The position numbers and the translations under genes are program-made. Shown here one piece after another: positions 26,104-33,881 of a stretch of DNA of 64,000 bases. Position 1 is the stretch's first letter. Every line of letters begins with the position of its first letter. The stretch comes from RGIG9608 sp045612365 (GTDB lineage: Bacteria; Bacteroidota; Bacteroidia; Bacteroidales; Paludibacteraceae), in NCBI GenBank assembly GCA_045612365.1, contig JAZKYY010000017.1, forward strand, positions 248,001 to 312,000. The letters run 5' to 3'. Under the pieces are notes generated by a model that did no database searches, had not been told where the DNA came from, and saw only the letters and a program-made list of their open reading frames with translations.

Positions 26104-28311
26104 ATGAACGTAGTTACAAAAACCATCACAATGGGTGATGGACGTACCATTACGATTGAGACAGGCAAATTGGCAAAACAAGCCGATGGAGCTGTAATGG
26201 TAACAATGGGCAAGACTATGCTTTTGGCAACGGTTTGCTCTGCAAAAGATGCTGTTCCTGGTACAGACTTTATGCCACTAACAGTAGAGTATAAAGAAAA
26301 ATTCGCTTCAAATGGTCGTTTCCCAGGTGGGTTTACGCGTCGCGAAGGAAGAGCTTCTGATTATGAAATTCTTATTTCTCGTTTGATTGACCGTGCATTG
26401 CGTCCTTTGTTCCCTTCTGATTATCATGCAGAAACATTTGTAAATGTTACGCTTTATTCTGCTGACGGAGTTGATATGCCTGATTGCATTGCAGGATTGG
26501 CTGCTTCGGCTGCTTTGGCAGTTTCTGACATTCCATTTGAAGGGCCAATTTCAGAAGTTCGTGTGGCACGCGTTGATGGTGAATTGGTAATCAACCCAAC
26601 ATTTGAACAACTTGATAGAGCAGATATCGATTTGATGGTTGCAGCAACTCTTGACAACATTATGATGGTAGAAGGAGAGATGAAAGAAGTTTCTGAGGCA
26701 GAAATGCTAGAAGCTATCAAGGCTGCTCACGAAGCTATCAAACCACAATGCCAAGCACAATTGGAATTGATGGAAGCGGTTGGAAAAACAGAAAAACGTG
26801 TTTATTGTCACGAAGAAAATGACGAAGAACTTCGCAAAGATGTTCGTGAAAAAACTTATGATAAAGTTTATGCAGTAGCTTCTTCTTGCAATGCAAACAA
26901 ACATGCTCGAGCAGAAGCTTTCGAAGCTGTAAAAGCGGAATATAAAGCTACTTTCTCCGAAGAAGAGTTGGACGAAAAAGGCGCTTTGATTGACAAATAC
27001 TACCACGATGTGGAAAAAGAGGCTATGCGTCGTTCTATACTTGATGAAGGTAAGCGTCTTGATGGTCGTAAAACTACAGAGATTCGCCCAATCTGGTGCG
27101 AGGCGGGTTATTTGCCTGGACCTCACGGATCAGCAGTGTTTACTCGTGGTGAGACTCAATCACTTTCAACAGTTACGTTAGGAACAAAGCAAGATGAAAA
27201 AATCATTGATGAATCTCTTATTCAAACAACCGAACGTTTCCTTTTGCACTACAATTTCCCTCCATTCTCTACAGGAGAGGCACGTGCTCAACGTGGCGTA
27301 GGACGTCGTGAAATTGGTCACGGAAACTTGGCTTGCAGAGCATTGAAGTCGATGATTCCTGCAGATTATCCATATGTTGTTCGTGTGGTTTCTGATATTT
27401 TGGAATCGAACGGATCGTCGTCTATGGCTACAGTTTGTGCTGGATGTTTGGCTTTGATGGATGCTGGTGTGCAAATCAAAAAACCAGTTTCTGGTATTGC
27501 TATGGGACTTATCTCTGAAAACAAAGGAACAAACTACGCTGTTCTTTCTGATATTCTTGGAGACGAAGATCACCTTGGTGATATGGACTTTAAGGTTACT
27601 GGAACTGAAGATGGTATCACAGCAACTCAAATGGACATCAAAGTGGACGGACTTTCTTACGAAATTCTTGAAAATGCGCTTAATCAAGCTCGTGAAGGTC
27701 GTTTGCATATTTTAGGAAAAATCAAGGAAGAGTTGGATGGACCTCGTCCAGAACTTAAACCTCACGCTCCACGTATCGAAGTGCTTGAAGTACCAAAAGA
27801 ATTTATTGGAGCATTGATTGGTCCTGGTGGAAAAATTATTCAAGCAATGCAAGCTGAAACTGGCACAGTAATCTCTATCGAAGAGGTTGGCGAAGTGGGT
27901 CGTGTAGAAATTGCTGCTTCGAATCGCGATAGCATCAATGCTGCTATTGCTCGCGTAAAATCTATTGTTGCTCTTCCTGAAGTGAACGAAACTTATACTG
28001 CAAAGGTTAAAGCACTTATGCCTTACGGAGCTTTTGTAGAGTTTATGCCAGGTAAAGAAGGTCTTTTGCATATTTCGGAAATCGACTGGAAACACTACGA
28101 CACAATGGAAGACACTGGTTTGAAGGAAAACGACGAAGTAGTGGTGAAACTTTTGGATATTGACGAAAAAACAGGCAAGTTCAAACTTTCTGCTCGTGTG
28201 TTGAAAGAAAAACCTGAGGATTACGTAGAACCCGCTCCACGTGAACGTCGTCCACGTCCTAATGGAGGAAACAACAATCGCCGTCCACGTCCAAATAACA
28301 ATAAGGAGTAA
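26104..28311 (+). CDS. pnp: Polyribonucleotide nucleotidyltransferase
   Basis: 735 aa. Phosphorolytic 3'-5' exoribonuclease and degradosome-type RNA decay enzyme. Order: RNase PH domain 1 (FMPLTVEYKEKFASNGRFPGGFTRREGR), helical linker (about 215-310), RNase PH domain 2 with the active site (RGETQSLSTVTLGT, GEARAQRGVGRREIGHGNLA, DILGDEDHLGDMDFKVTGT), KH domain (FIGALIGPGGKIIQAMQAETG) and C-terminal S1 domain (YTAKVKALMPYGAFVEFMPGKEGLLHISEI). The tail is Arg/Pro/Asn-rich (RRPRPNGG), common in Bacteroidota. Monocistronic between its own -7 box and terminator. Confidence 0.98.
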   Translation: MNVVTKTITMGDGRTITIETGKLAKQADGAVMVTMGKTMLLATVCSAKDAVPGTDFMPLTVEYKEKFASNGRFPGGFTRREGRASDYEILISRLIDRALRPLFPSDYHAETFVNVTLYSADGVDMPDCIAGLAASAALAVSDIPFEGPISEVRVARVDGELVINPTFEQLDRADIDLMVAATLDNIMMVEGEMKEVSEAEMLEAIKAAHEAIKPQCQAQLELMEAVGKTEKRVYCHEENDEELRKDVREKTYDKVYAVASSCNANKHARAEAFEAVKAEYKATFSEEELDEKGALIDKYYHDVEKEAMRRSILDEGKRLDGRKTTEIRPIWCEAGYLPGPHGSAVFTRGETQSLSTVTLGTKQDEKIIDESLIQTTERFLLHYNFPPFSTGEARAQRGVGRREIGHGNLACRALKSMIPADYPYVVRVVSDILESNGSSSMATVCAGCLALMDAGVQIKKPVSGIAMGLISENKGTNYAVLSDILGDEDHLGDMDFKVTGTEDGITATQMDIKVDGLSYEILENALNQAREGRLHILGKIKEELDGPRPELKPHAPRIEVLEVPKEFIGALIGPGGKIIQAMQAETGTVISIEEVGEVGRVEIAASNRDSINAAIARVKSIVALPEVNETYTAKVKALMPYGAFVEFMPGKEGLLHISEIDWKHYDTMEDTGLKENDEVVVKLLDIDEKTGKFKLSARVLKEKPEDYVEPAPRERRPRPNGGNNNRRPRPNNNKE

Positions 28312-28332
28312 GGACTGCTTTAATAATCAATC

Positions 28333-28363
28333 AAAAAAGGAACCTAAAGAGGTTCCTTTTTTT
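28333..28363. terminator. Terminator, pnp / FISUMP gene
   Basis: GGAACC (28339-28344), TAAAGA loop, GGTTCC (28351-28356), A6 on the left and T7 on the right; can serve both convergent genes. Confidence 0.88.
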
Positions 28364-28380
28364 GTGGTTTTTTATTTTCC

Positions 28381-29132
28381 TTATTCTCTTACCCCACGAA
28401 TAGGTTGACCCAAAATACACATGTTGGCGTAGTAGTAGTTACCATCCTCCTCATTATCCTTCTTGGGATCAATACTGTAATCTCCACCGTAAATTTCTTC
28501 ATCATTTAATAATAGGCAATAAGATAACGTCCCTTCCTCACCTATTGCTTTTGAACTAGACCAATAAAGTCCACAGATGGCTCGATAAAAATCCCCTTCC
28601 TGGCCTTTACCACCTGCAAGTGGGAAGAATATTGATTTGTTATTTACTTTACTTGTTCCTATCCAGCCTCTTACGAATTTGCCGTTGTATAATTCAGTAA
28701 ATTCCCAAGTGCATCCTTGCACTAGTTCAGTTATTTCATCTATAGTTGGCATACGCCAAGCTTTTCCCATGTTTACAGTAGCAGCATCATCTTCTAGGTC
28801 AAGAATCATTTTATTGTCTACACTTCCCATATATGGATCATAGTTATATTTAGTAATTGTCAAAGAGACATCCTTCTGATAAATAAACCATTTATAATTA
28901 TCATATCCATAGTAGTCCTTTGGTTCTACTTCGCCCCAAGCAAAATAAGAACCATATTCCTCAGGAGAGGAAGCTCCTATGTTACAAGTTGCCCATTTTA
29001 CACTTAACCCCAAATCTACATATTCATACTTTTTTTTGGATTTTTAGGTTCATTGTCATTGTCGCAAGAAACAAAACAAAAACTTAATGCAGCAAAAATA
29101 AACGCTGTAAATAAAAAACTATTTTTTTTCAT
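28381..29132 (-). pseudogene. FISUMP-domain lipoprotein, frame-broken at an A8 run
   Basis: The ATG at 29132 starts MKKNSFLFTAFIFAALSF followed by CFVSCDNDNEP, a lipoprotein signal with Cys23 after FVS. That frame ends 15 codons later. After a run of eight A (29030-29037) the +1 frame reads KKYEYVDLGLSVKWATCNIGA and continues to 28381. This is a typical Fibrobacter succinogenes major paralogous domain (AWGEVEPKDYYGY, AWRMPTIDEITELVQGCTW, YWSSSKA). YVDLGLSVKWA is the normal beginning of the domain, so one extra A would give an intact lipoprotein of about 250 aa. Downstream translation from TTG 29013 alone would lack any export signal. Slippage, phase variation or sequencing error cannot be told apart here. 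Confidence 0.8.
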
Positions 29133-29186
29133 AAAACTAAAAATTTAAAAATAAACAATAAATAAAAATCTCATTCAACTATAGAC

Positions 29187-29390
29187 ACAAAAAAAGCGTG
29201 AAACTTAACTGTTTCCCGCTAACTGAGGTGTTTGGCATAACCTTGCTGTACGAAATAAAGTCAAGCCCACGCCAAAACGTGAGCATTTAACATTTATTCT
29301 TTCACAGCTTTTTAGTCGCCAAACTTTCAGTTAGAAAGAAATAAAGCAAAATGCTTTTTTAATATGTCTTGCTCTTCTTACGGAAGAACA
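29187..29390 (-). ncRNA. Structured RNA 2, own promoter and terminator
   Basis: Roughly 200 nt without a reading frame. 5'-3': a 10-bp hairpin (29383-29392 with 29368-29377), GACATATT, a small hairpin (29352-29357 with 29343-29348), then a rod. Stems are TCAGTTAG 29327-29334 with 29219-29226 (8 bp on the minus strand CTAACTGA/TCAGTTAG), 29318-29324 with 29230-29236 (7 bp), a central bubble (about 9 and 8 nt), 29304-29308 with 29245-29249, and a 7-bp tip stem near 29264-29286. The internal loop near the rod base is AA opposite ACC. A terminator (AGCG-GAAAC/GTTTC-CGCT, 29195-29220, then T7) overlaps the rod base by 2 nt. Rod shape and length suggest a 6S-like RNA; identity unproven. Architecture matches the RNA at 2305-2494. 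Confidence 0.75.
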
Positions 29391-29394
29391 AGAG

Positions 29395-29426
29395 CAAAAG
29401 TAAAAACTTATTCGTTTGCAACCAAA
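29395..29426 (-). promoter_or_regulatory. Consensus promoter of structured RNA 2
   Basis: TTTG (29423-29426), exactly 20 nt, TACTTTTG (29395-29402): a full match to the Bacteroidota TTTG-N19-21-TAnnTTTG promoter. Start predicted near 29389-29390. Confidence 0.88.
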
Positions 29427-29427
29427 C

Positions 29428-29461
29428 AAAAAGAGCGAGAAAAACATGTTCTCTCACTCTT
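29428..29461 (-). terminator. pgk terminator
   Basis: Minus-strand GAGTGAGA (29452-29459) pairs with TCTCGCTC (29433-29440) with one G-T pair, then T5. It directly abuts the -33 box of structured RNA 2, so the RNA is a separate unit from pgk. Confidence 0.85.
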
Positions 29462-29484
29462 TATAAAAATGTTATCAATGTTTT

Positions 29485-30735
29485 TTATCCTTTGATAGCA
29501 GCTACGCCAGGAAGAACTTTACCTTCGATAGCTTCAAGCAAAGCACCACCACCAGTAGAGATGTAAGATACTTGATCTGCCATACCGAATTTGTTGATGC
29601 AAGCAACAGAGTCGCCACCACCAATAAGAGAGAATGCTCCGTCGGCAGTTGCTTTTGCAATAGCATCGGCAATAGCGCGCGAACCTGCAGTAAAGTTGTC
29701 GAACTCGAATACGCCAGCAGGACCATTCCAAAGAATAGTTTTAGCACCTTCGATAGCTGCAGCAAATGATTTTTGAGTTGCAGGACCAGCATCCAAACCT
29801 TCCCAACCTTCTGGAATAGCGTTAGCAGGAACAACTTGAGTGTTAGCGTCGTTGCTGAAGTCGTCAGCTGCAACGCAGTCAGTTCCCAATACCAAGTTTA
29901 CGCCTTTAGCTTTAGCTTGTTCGATGATGTCCAAGGCTAGTTGCAATTTATCATCTTCGCAGATAGATTTGCCAATTTCGCCACCTTGAGCTTTAGCAAA
30001 TGTATAAGTCATACCACCGCAGAGGATTAGGTTGTCTACCTTGTCCATTAAGTTTTCGATGATACCGATTTTTGTGGAAACTTTAGAACCGCCCATGATA
30101 GCAGTGAAAGGACGTTTGATGTTGCTCAAAATGTTGTCAACAGCTTGTACTTCTTTTTCCATCAAGTAGCCCAACATTTTGCTATCAGCGTCGAAGTAGT
30201 CAGCGATAACAGCAGTGGAAGCATGTTTGCGGTGAGCAGTACCAAATGCGTCGTTTACATAGCAGTCTGCGTAAGAAGCCAAAGTTTTAGCAAATTCTTT
30301 TTGCGATGCTTTCATTGCTTTTTTAGCTTCTTCGTAAGCAGGATCTTCTTTGTCAATACCTACAGGTTTTCCTTCTTCTTCGCCATAGAAACGCAAGTTT
30401 TCTAGCAACAAAGCTTCGCCTGGTTGCAATGCAGCAGCAGCTTCTGCAGCGTTAGCGCAGTCTGCAGCAAAGTTTACTTTAACGCCCAACTTTTCAGCCA
30501 CAGCGTCAACGATTTGACTCAATGAGAATTTAGCATTTACCTTTCCTTTTGGCTTGCCCATGTGGCTCATGATAATTACGCTGCCACCATCAGAAAGAAT
30601 TTTTTTGAGTGTTGGCAATGCACCACGGATACGAGTGTCGTCAGTGATTTTTCCGTTTTCGTCCAATGGAACGTTGAAGTCGACACGAACGATTGCTTTT
30701 TTACCAGCAAAATTAAATTTATCAATTGTCATCAT
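29485..30735 (-). CDS. pgk: Phosphoglycerate kinase
   Basis: 416 aa. Transfers phosphate between 1,3-bisphosphoglycerate and ADP in glycolysis; cytoplasmic monomer. Landmarks: KKAIVRVDFNVPLDENGKITDDTRIRGALPT with the substrate Arg/Asp residues, IMSHMGKPKG, LLENLRFYGEEEG, NDAFGTAHRKHAST, AIMGGSKVSTKIGIIENL, GPAGVFEFDNF and the nucleotide loop FSLIGGGDSVACINKFG. Full length. It begins 33 nt after the tig stop with no promoter between, so probably tig-pgk is one transcript. Two adjacent Met codons make the first residue ambiguous. Confidence 0.98.
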   Translation of the reverse strand: MMTIDKFNFAGKKAIVRVDFNVPLDENGKITDDTRIRGALPTLKKILSDGGSVIIMSHMGKPKGKVNAKFSLSQIVDAVAEKLGVKVNFAADCANAAEAAAALQPGEALLLENLRFYGEEEGKPVGIDKEDPAYEEAKKAMKASQKEFAKTLASYADCYVNDAFGTAHRKHASTAVIADYFDADSKMLGYLMEKEVQAVDNILSNIKRPFTAIMGGSKVSTKIGIIENLMDKVDNLILCGGMTYTFAKAQGGEIGKSICEDDKLQLALDIIEQAKAKGVNLVLGTDCVAADDFSNDANTQVVPANAIPEGWEGLDAGPATQKSFAAAIEGAKTILWNGPAGVFEFDNFTAGSRAIADAIAKATADGAFSLIGGGDSVACINKFGMADQVSYISTGGGALLEAIEGKVLPGVAAIKG

Positions 30736-30768
30736 AGTTAAATGAATTTAGTTTGTGTAATCGAAAGT

Positions 30769-32106
30769 TTATTTTTCAAACAATTTTCCAAAGTCTTCCA
30801 TTGAAATGGATTCTTTTTTCAATGAGATAGCATTTTTTACCACTTCGAGCAATTTGTCTTCCATTGCTTGGCGAGCAAGATTTTCAACTGATTCTTGTTT
30901 TTTGAGCATTTCGCCAGCATAATTGTCCAAAATGTCGTCAGGAATATTCATCATTCCATATTGAGCAAATTGGCTGCGAGTAACTTTTTTTGCTTGTTCA
31001 AGCAAGTCATTTTGTTCTACTTTTATTTCGTTTTCTTTAACCAACTTATCCGAAATTACTTGCCATTTCAATTCTTCCAACATTTTTGGGAAATCTTTTT
31101 CAATAGCCTCTTCGGTCATTTTTTCGTTGGTAGCCAAAAGCCAACGTTTAAGGAATGCTTCTGGGAATGCAACTTCGCCAGCTTGTTTAAGCAATGCTTG
31201 TTTGCTGTCCAAAGCAAATTTGTAGTCGCTATTAACTTTTAGTGAAGCTTTGATTTCTTCTTCAATTTTTGCACGGAATTCTTCTTCAGATTTTACTACA
31301 TTTTCGCCATATACTTTGTCAAACAAATCTTGGTTAAGTTCTGCTTCAAAGTAGCGAGTGATAGTGTTGATGGTAAATTCAAATTCCGAAGTCAAATCTT
31401 TTGCTTTTTCTTTGTCTATTTTGAGCAATGCTGCGATTTCGGTTTCGTTACCTTTGTATGCTTTGTTTGGTGAGAATTTTACAATATCACCTTTTTTAGC
31501 GCCGATGAAGAGTTTTTTCTGAGTAGCAGATTTCATGTGTTGTGCACTTACAACAACTTCTTTTGCTTCAATGTCGCCACCAATTTCTTTGATGTCACCA
31601 CGCAAAACATCTTTTTCTTCTACTTCGTCTTGTTGCTCATATTTGCCAAAGCGACTTTTGTATGATTGAATTTGGTTTTCTATCATTTTTTCGTCGACCG
31701 AAATTTCGTACTCTTTTAGTTTGATTTTCTTGTCGAGAACAATGTTGATTTCAGGAGCAAGAGCAATGTCGAAAACAAATTCAAAATCTTCGTCTGTGTC
31801 AAAATTAACAGGTTTTTGTTCTGTTTCGTTTGGCAATGGCTCACCCAAAATTGGTAAGTTGTTTTCGCGAATATAACCAAATAACGCATCGGAAAGAGTT
31901 TTGTTTACCTCTTCGGCCAAAACAGCTTTACCGTACATTTTTTTTACCAAACCTACAGGAACCATCCCTGGACGGAAACCAGGAACGTTTGCCTTGCGGC
32001 GGTAGTCTTTAAGTGTTTTTTCTACCTTTTCGGCATAGTCTGCCTTAGCAATTTCCACTGTCAATACAGCGTTTACAGCATCTACATCTTTACGTGTGAT
32101 TTTCAT
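30769..32106 (-). CDS. tig: Trigger factor (ribosome-bound chaperone)
   Basis: 445 aa from the ATG at 32106 (MKITRKDVDAVNAVLTVEIAKADY); the in-frame upstream extension lies in the promoter. It binds L23 at the ribosome exit and shelters nascent chains. The ribosome-binding segment is YRRKANVPGFRPGMVPVGLVKKMYG, the Bacteroidota variant of GFRxGK. A middle PPIase-like region follows (DVLRGDIKEIGGDIEAKEVVVS...), clearly degenerate relative to FKBP, then the long helical C-terminal arms (EVAFPEAFLKRWLLATNEKM...). Confidence 0.93.
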   Translation of the reverse strand: MKITRKDVDAVNAVLTVEIAKADYAEKVEKTLKDYRRKANVPGFRPGMVPVGLVKKMYGKAVLAEEVNKTLSDALFGYIRENNLPILGEPLPNETEQKPVNFDTDEDFEFVFDIALAPEINIVLDKKIKLKEYEISVDEKMIENQIQSYKSRFGKYEQQDEVEEKDVLRGDIKEIGGDIEAKEVVVSAQHMKSATQKKLFIGAKKGDIVKFSPNKAYKGNETEIAALLKIDKEKAKDLTSEFEFTINTITRYFEAELNQDLFDKVYGENVVKSEEEFRAKIEEEIKASLKVNSDYKFALDSKQALLKQAGEVAFPEAFLKRWLLATNEKMTEEAIEKDFPKMLEELKWQVISDKLVKENEIKVEQNDLLEQAKKVTRSQFAQYGMMNIPDDILDNYAGEMLKKQESVENLARQAMEDKLLEVVKNAISLKKESISMEDFGKLFEK

Positions 32107-32132
32107 ACTTTTTCTAAAATAAAAACGAAACG

Positions 32133-32164
32133 CAAAAGTAGTGTTTTTTTTGTAAACTGACAAA
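32133..32164 (-). promoter_or_regulatory. Consensus promoter of tig-pgk
   Basis: TTTG (32161-32164), 20 nt, TACTTTTG (32133-32140); full consensus match, 27 nt before the tig ATG. Confidence 0.88.
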
Positions 32165-32217
32165 ATCTAGAATGTTCTGAGGTTTAATTGTTTGGCATTT
32201 TTTGCTTTGATAGGTAT

Positions 32218-32250
32218 TTTGTCGGCTTTTTGTATTATTTTTGTACTTTG
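32218..32250 (+). promoter_or_regulatory. Probable promoter of the glycosyltransferase cassette
   Basis: TTTG (32218-32221), 21 nt, GTACTTTG (32243-32250; two mismatches in TA). An alternative exact -7 box, TATTTTTG, lies at 32236-32243 without a well-spaced -33. Confidence 0.4.
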
Positions 32251-32271
32251 ATAAAAGAGAAAAATTGTCCG

Positions 32272-33198
32272 ATGTCGGTGCTTATATCTGTAGTTACACC
32301 TGTCTATAAAGCAGAAACCATTGTTTCTGAATTGTCTCGGCGAGTTGTTGAAAGTGTTGAGTCTATTACGAACGATTTTGAGGTTGTTTTTGTTTGTGAT
32401 GGTTCGCCCGATGACTCTTGGCGTGAAATATGCAAGGTCTGTTGCGCAGATAAACGCCTGAAAGGAATAAAGCTTACTCGAAATTTTGGCCAAGATTATG
32501 CTATTGCTGCGGGACTTTCTGTGGCGAAGGGAGATTGGGTAGTGGTGATGGATTGCGATTTACAAGATAATCCAAAAGATATTCCAAGCCTTTATGAAAA
32601 GGCGATTGATGGATACGATGTAGTATTTGCTTTGCGAGCGGAACGTAAAGATAGTTTTTTTAAGAAAATTTCATCAAAGACTTTTTATGCTGTGTTTAAC
32701 TATTTGACGGATACAAAACAAGATAGCCGAATTGGTAATTTTGGGATTTTTAACTCAAAGGTAATTCGTTGCGTAGAGCAAATGCACGATTCTGTAAGAA
32801 ACTTTACCACTATGGTGCATTGGACGGGATTTAATATTGGCTATGTGAGCGTTTCGAGGGATGAACGATTTGAAGGTAAGTCTTCTTATTCGTTGGCAAA
32901 ACTTCTTGCGTATTCTAAAGATATTATTGTGGCTTTTTCCAATAAACCACTGACGCTGATGGTAAAGTTTGGATTTTTGCTCTCGTTTTTTTCTTTCGTG
33001 GTGGGAATTTACTATTTTGTCCAATATGCGAAAGGTATTACCGATGTAGTTGGTTATACTTCGTTGATTGTGTCTCTTTGGTTCCTTTCGGGACTGATTA
33101 TAATGTTTATGGGTGTACTTGGACTCTACTTAAGTAAAACGTTTGATAACACCAAACAGCGTCCTCACTTTGTGATAGGCGAAAAAGTGAATTTTTGA
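32272..33198 (+). CDS. GT2 glycosyltransferase, DPM1/ArnC-like, membrane-bound
   Basis: 308 aa from the ATG at 32272 (MSVLISVVTPVYKAE); the upstream in-frame extension overlaps the promoter. GT-A domain with FVCDGSPDDSWREI, GIKLTRNFGQDYAIAAGL and the metal-binding DCDLQDNPKDIPSLYEK, as in enzymes that load sugars onto polyprenyl phosphate. Two C-terminal membrane helices (LTLMVKFGFLLSFFSFVVGIY and SLWFLSGLIIMFMGVLGLYL). It probably transfers a hexose or modified sugar at the inner-membrane surface. It overlaps the methyltransferase gene by 4 nt and heads a three-gene cassette. Confidence 0.9.
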   Translation: MSVLISVVTPVYKAETIVSELSRRVVESVESITNDFEVVFVCDGSPDDSWREICKVCCADKRLKGIKLTRNFGQDYAIAAGLSVAKGDWVVVMDCDLQDNPKDIPSLYEKAIDGYDVVFALRAERKDSFFKKISSKTFYAVFNYLTDTKQDSRIGNFGIFNSKVIRCVEQMHDSVRNFTTMVHWTGFNIGYVSVSRDERFEGKSSYSLAKLLAYSKDIIVAFSNKPLTLMVKFGFLLSFFSFVVGIYYFVQYAKGITDVVGYTSLIVSLWFLSGLIIMFMGVLGLYLSKTFDNTKQRPHFVIGEKVNF

Positions 33199-33875
33199 TT
33201 GTTGTGAAATTTCAACCTGATTATAGTGAAATAGAAGCCTTTTATTCTACACGTTACAGCCAGTGGGGCTATTCTCCTAAATCACTCGGTTGGGACAAAG
33301 GTAATCAGTCTGTACGTTTTGATGTGCTAACTTCTCACTACCATTTTGAGAAAAAATCTGTGTTGGACATAGGATGCGGATTTGGTGAACTTGTGGATGT
33401 TTTGATGAAAAAGGCATCTTGTTTTGAATATACAGGAATAGATTTATCAGAAGAGTTTGTGCAGCGAGCAGCTCAACTTCATTCTCAATCTCACTGTACA
33501 TTTCTTCAACAAGATATTCTGACCTTTCTGCCACAAAGAAAGTTTGATTACGCAATTGCTTCTGGTACGTTTAACTTGAAATTGCAAGGTGTAGATCAGT
33601 ATGAGTTTATTGAAGATGTGATAAAAAAAGCTTTGCAGCTTTGCACTGATGGTTTTGCTTTCGACTTTCTTTCGGATAAGGTGGATTACAGGAAGGATGA
33701 AACTTTTCATTATTCTCCAGAAAAAATACTCTCCATTGCATATAAATACTCGCGTAATGTAATGTTGCGTAATGACTATATGCCATTTGAATTTTCGCTC
33801 TTTTTGTCGAAGGACGATAGTTTTGAGAAACACGATACTCTGTTTTGTAAATACAAAAGCGAACAAAATTTATAA
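33195..33875 (+). CDS. Class I SAM-dependent methyltransferase
   Basis: About 225 aa. Rossmann methyltransferase with motif I VLDIGCGFGELVDVL, YTGIDLSEEFVQRA (acidic end of strand 2), and FDYAIASGTFNLK. A related segment is seen in small-molecule and sugar methyltransferases. Start uncertain: TTG 33195 overlaps the previous stop, GTG 33204 gives MKFQPDYSEIEAFYS and is as plausible. Its overlap with the glycosyltransferase and 6-nt gap to the ATP-grasp gene imply one biosynthetic cassette; the substrate is unknown. Confidence 0.82.
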   Translation: MIVVKFQPDYSEIEAFYSTRYSQWGYSPKSLGWDKGNQSVRFDVLTSHYHFEKKSVLDIGCGFGELVDVLMKKASCFEYTGIDLSEEFVQRAAQLHSQSHCTFLQQDILTFLPQRKFDYAIASGTFNLKLQGVDQYEFIEDVIKKALQLCTDGFAFDFLSDKVDYRKDETFHYSPEKILSIAYKYSRNVMLRNDYMPFEFSLFLSKDDSFEKHDTLFCKYKSEQNL

Positions 33876-33881
33876 GAAACA

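Noticed and set aside
26707..28095. Several long minus-strand frames within pnp
   Set aside because: Antisense shadows of a strongly conserved gene, Phe/Ser-rich with no domain.
29187..29390. tmRNA, SRP RNA or RNase P RNA
   Set aside because: No tRNA-like end or tag frame, no GGAAGGAAGCAGCCAAGGCAG-type SRP loop, no conserved RNase P segments; also too short for tmRNA and RNase P.
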